The notes beneath the pieces were generated by a model. That model was not told the DNA's origin, did not search any database, and saw only the letters and a list, made by a program, of their open reading frames with translations. A stretch of DNA of 51,902 bases, from positions 1 to 51,902 of the forward strand of contig NZ_JADKYB010000037.1 in the NCBI RefSeq assembly GCF_016918855.1, in the 5' to 3' direction. This document shows, piece by piece, positions 50,970-51,902 of the stretch; within the stretch, counting starts at the first letter, position 1; every line of letters starts with the position of its first letter. This stretch comes from Actinacidiphila acididurans. Its GTDB lineage: Bacteria; Actinomycetota; Actinomycetes; Streptomycetales; Streptomycetaceae. The position numbers were made by a program, and so were the translations under genes.

Positions 50970-51604
50970 CCGCGCCCGACGCGCCCGACGCGCCCGCCGG
51001 CGCCCCGCCCGCCGACCCCCTGGTCGCCCCGGCCCCGGCACGGCCCCGCGACCTGGCACCGTCCCCGGCCCGCTTCGTCTTCCGCCCGCTCGACCCGCGC
51101 GCCGACACGCCGCTGCTGCACACCTGGGTCACCCACCCCAAGGCGGTCTTCTGGCTGATGGGCGACGCGAGCCGGGCCGAGGTCGAACGCGTCTACACCG
51201 AGATCGCGCGCGAGCCGTACCAGGACGCGTTCCTCGGAGTGTACGACGGCAGGCCCGCGGTGCTGATGGAGCGGTACGACCCCGCGTACGTGGAACTGGC
51301 CGGCGTGTACGAGGCCGAGCCGGGCGATGTGGGCATGCACTTCCTGGTCGCGCCCACCGACACCCCCGTGCACGGCTTCACCCGGGCGGCCATCGCGGCG
51401 GTGCTGCGCGAGCTGTTCGCCGATCCGGGCGTACGGCGCGTGGTGGTCGAGCCGGACGTACGCAACACCGCCGTGCACGCGCTCAACGTGGCCGTCGGCT
51501 TCGAGGTGGTCCGCCGGATCACCTTGCCGGACAAGGAGGCGTACTTGAGCATGTGCACCCGCGAGCGGTTCGAGGCGATCGAGGCGGACCGGGGAATCCG
51601 ATGA
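50966..51604 (+). CDS. desC: N-acyltransferase of desferrioxamine biosynthesis
   Basis: 212 aa GNAT-like enzyme of the IucB/RhbD/DesC group. It acylates N-hydroxycadaverine with acetyl- or succinyl-CoA. After an Ala/Pro-rich leader (1-35) the domain runs FVFRPLDPRADTPLLHTWVTHPKAVFWLMGDASRAEVERVYTEIAREPYQDAFLGVYDGRPAVLMERYDP, with a CoA site around GMHFLVAPTDTPVHGFTRAAIAAVLRELF and GVRRVVVEPDVRNTAVHALNVAVGFEV. It overlaps desB and desD by ATGA in both cases. Confidence 0.95.
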   Translation: MTAPDAPDAPAGAPPADPLVAPAPARPRDLAPSPARFVFRPLDPRADTPLLHTWVTHPKAVFWLMGDASRAEVERVYTEIAREPYQDAFLGVYDGRPAVLMERYDPAYVELAGVYEAEPGDVGMHFLVAPTDTPVHGFTRAAIAAVLRELFADPGVRRVVVEPDVRNTAVHALNVAVGFEVVRRITLPDKEAYLSMCTRERFEAIEADRGIR

Positions 51605-51780
51605 GCACACCGCAGCCGCCCACGGCACCCCTGCCGCCCGCCGAGTCCGAGCCCACGCCCACGCCTGCGCCTGCGCCTGCGCCCACCGAGCCAGGGCCCG
51701 CCGACCCCGCGCCCGAGCCCGAGCCCGCCCACCCGACGGCCGCTCGGCCAACCACCGTGCCCACGGCCCCCGCGGCGCTC
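51601..51780 (+). CDS. desD: Start of desD, partial (cut by window end and inverted segment)
   Basis: The ATG overlaps the desC stop as ATGA, the position expected for desD, the NIS siderophore synthetase that joins and cyclises hydroxamate units. The first 60 or so codons are Pro/Ala/Glu/Thr-rich (MSTPQPPTAPLPPAE and so on) with no recognisable fold. The expected IucA/IucC N-terminus should follow, but from about 51781 the plus strand encodes unrelated Gly-rich residues, and the DesD motif appears on the other strand. The frame stays open to the window end. Confidence 0.55.
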
Positions 51781-51902
51781 CCGGGTCTCGGGGACGGGGG
51801 CGAGCAGGCGTTCGTGGGTGAATTCGGCGATCGCTTTGCGTATCAGGTGGCGGGTGGCGCGCTGCCAGAGGCCGGGGGTGAGGTGGGCGGGGGTGAGGTG
51901 GG
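51781..51902 (-). other. DesD N-terminal coding segment in inverted orientation
   Basis: Reading the minus strand from 51900 downward gives HLTPAHLTPGLWQRATRHL, then IRKAIAEFTHERLLAPVP. This is the N-terminal signature of DesD-type NIS synthetases (LIRKALAEF-HERL). It is not followed by the rest of the domain: below 51781 the minus strand is antisense to the low-complexity start of desD and to desC. A piece of desD has thus been inverted, either in the genome or during assembly at the end of the sequence. Confidence 0.8.

Overview
The window is about 52 kb of very GC-rich DNA with GTG and TTG starts, four-base gene overlaps and strongly biased third positions. Gene content (desferrioxamine genes under an iron box, SigB-type and ECF-type promoters, LacI, TetR and MmyB-type regulators, actinobacterial sortase) points to Streptomyces or a close relative. 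No rRNA, tRNA, CRISPR array, transposase or phage gene was seen. From memory, the order carboxylase - HMG-CoA lyase - acdH - desABC matches a conserved core region of Streptomyces chromosomes.

Layout. 1-985: remnants of a divergent SDR / MmyB-type regulator pair joined by a deletion. 1078-2519: ogt and a beta-hydroxyacid dehydrogenase-like reductase. 2861-6403: a compact reverse-strand cassette of a wall-anchored DUF4232 protein, a sortase, an ECF sigma factor and a second, membrane-anchored DUF4232 protein, with gaps or overlaps of only a few bases and a candidate ECF promoter in front. This is the best candidate for an undescribed system: a surface-sensing or surface-display unit that pairs a sortase with a sigma factor. 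6631-12659: scattered housekeeping and stress genes (SDR, small SigB-type membrane protein, MarR, hemerythrin, SIS isomerase plus class II aldolase, small HTH protein). 12663-17533: MMPL exporter with divergent TetR, DedA protein, SDR. 17979-21615: citrate synthase and RecD2 helicase. 21920-26453: three-gene sugar or polyol catabolic operon facing a LacI regulator, with two operators between them. 26545-32908: MarR-GNAT fusion, Ter-type vWA protein, TIM-barrel isomerase, LysR, lipoprotein, secreted GH3 N-acetylglucosaminidase. 32992-39056: a fused heterodimer-like ABC exporter, agmatinase-type ureohydrolase, conserved protein. 39103-48046: branched-chain acyl-CoA (leucine-type) catabolism controlled by a TetR with a 45-bp dyad. 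48098-51902: iron box and desABC, with desD cut by the window end.

The last ~120 bp encode the recognisable DesD N-terminus on the wrong strand. This is either a real inversion or an assembly error at the sequence end, and it matters for anyone using the desD sequence.

How the parts work together: the acyl-CoA dehydrogenases, carboxylase and lyase form a route from isovaleryl-CoA-type substrates to acetoacetate and acetyl-CoA, which feeds citrate synthase. DesA, DesB and DesC convert lysine to the N-hydroxy-N-acyl-cadaverine units that DesD joins into siderophore. Most regulators lie next to the genes they probably control, with visible palindromic operators.
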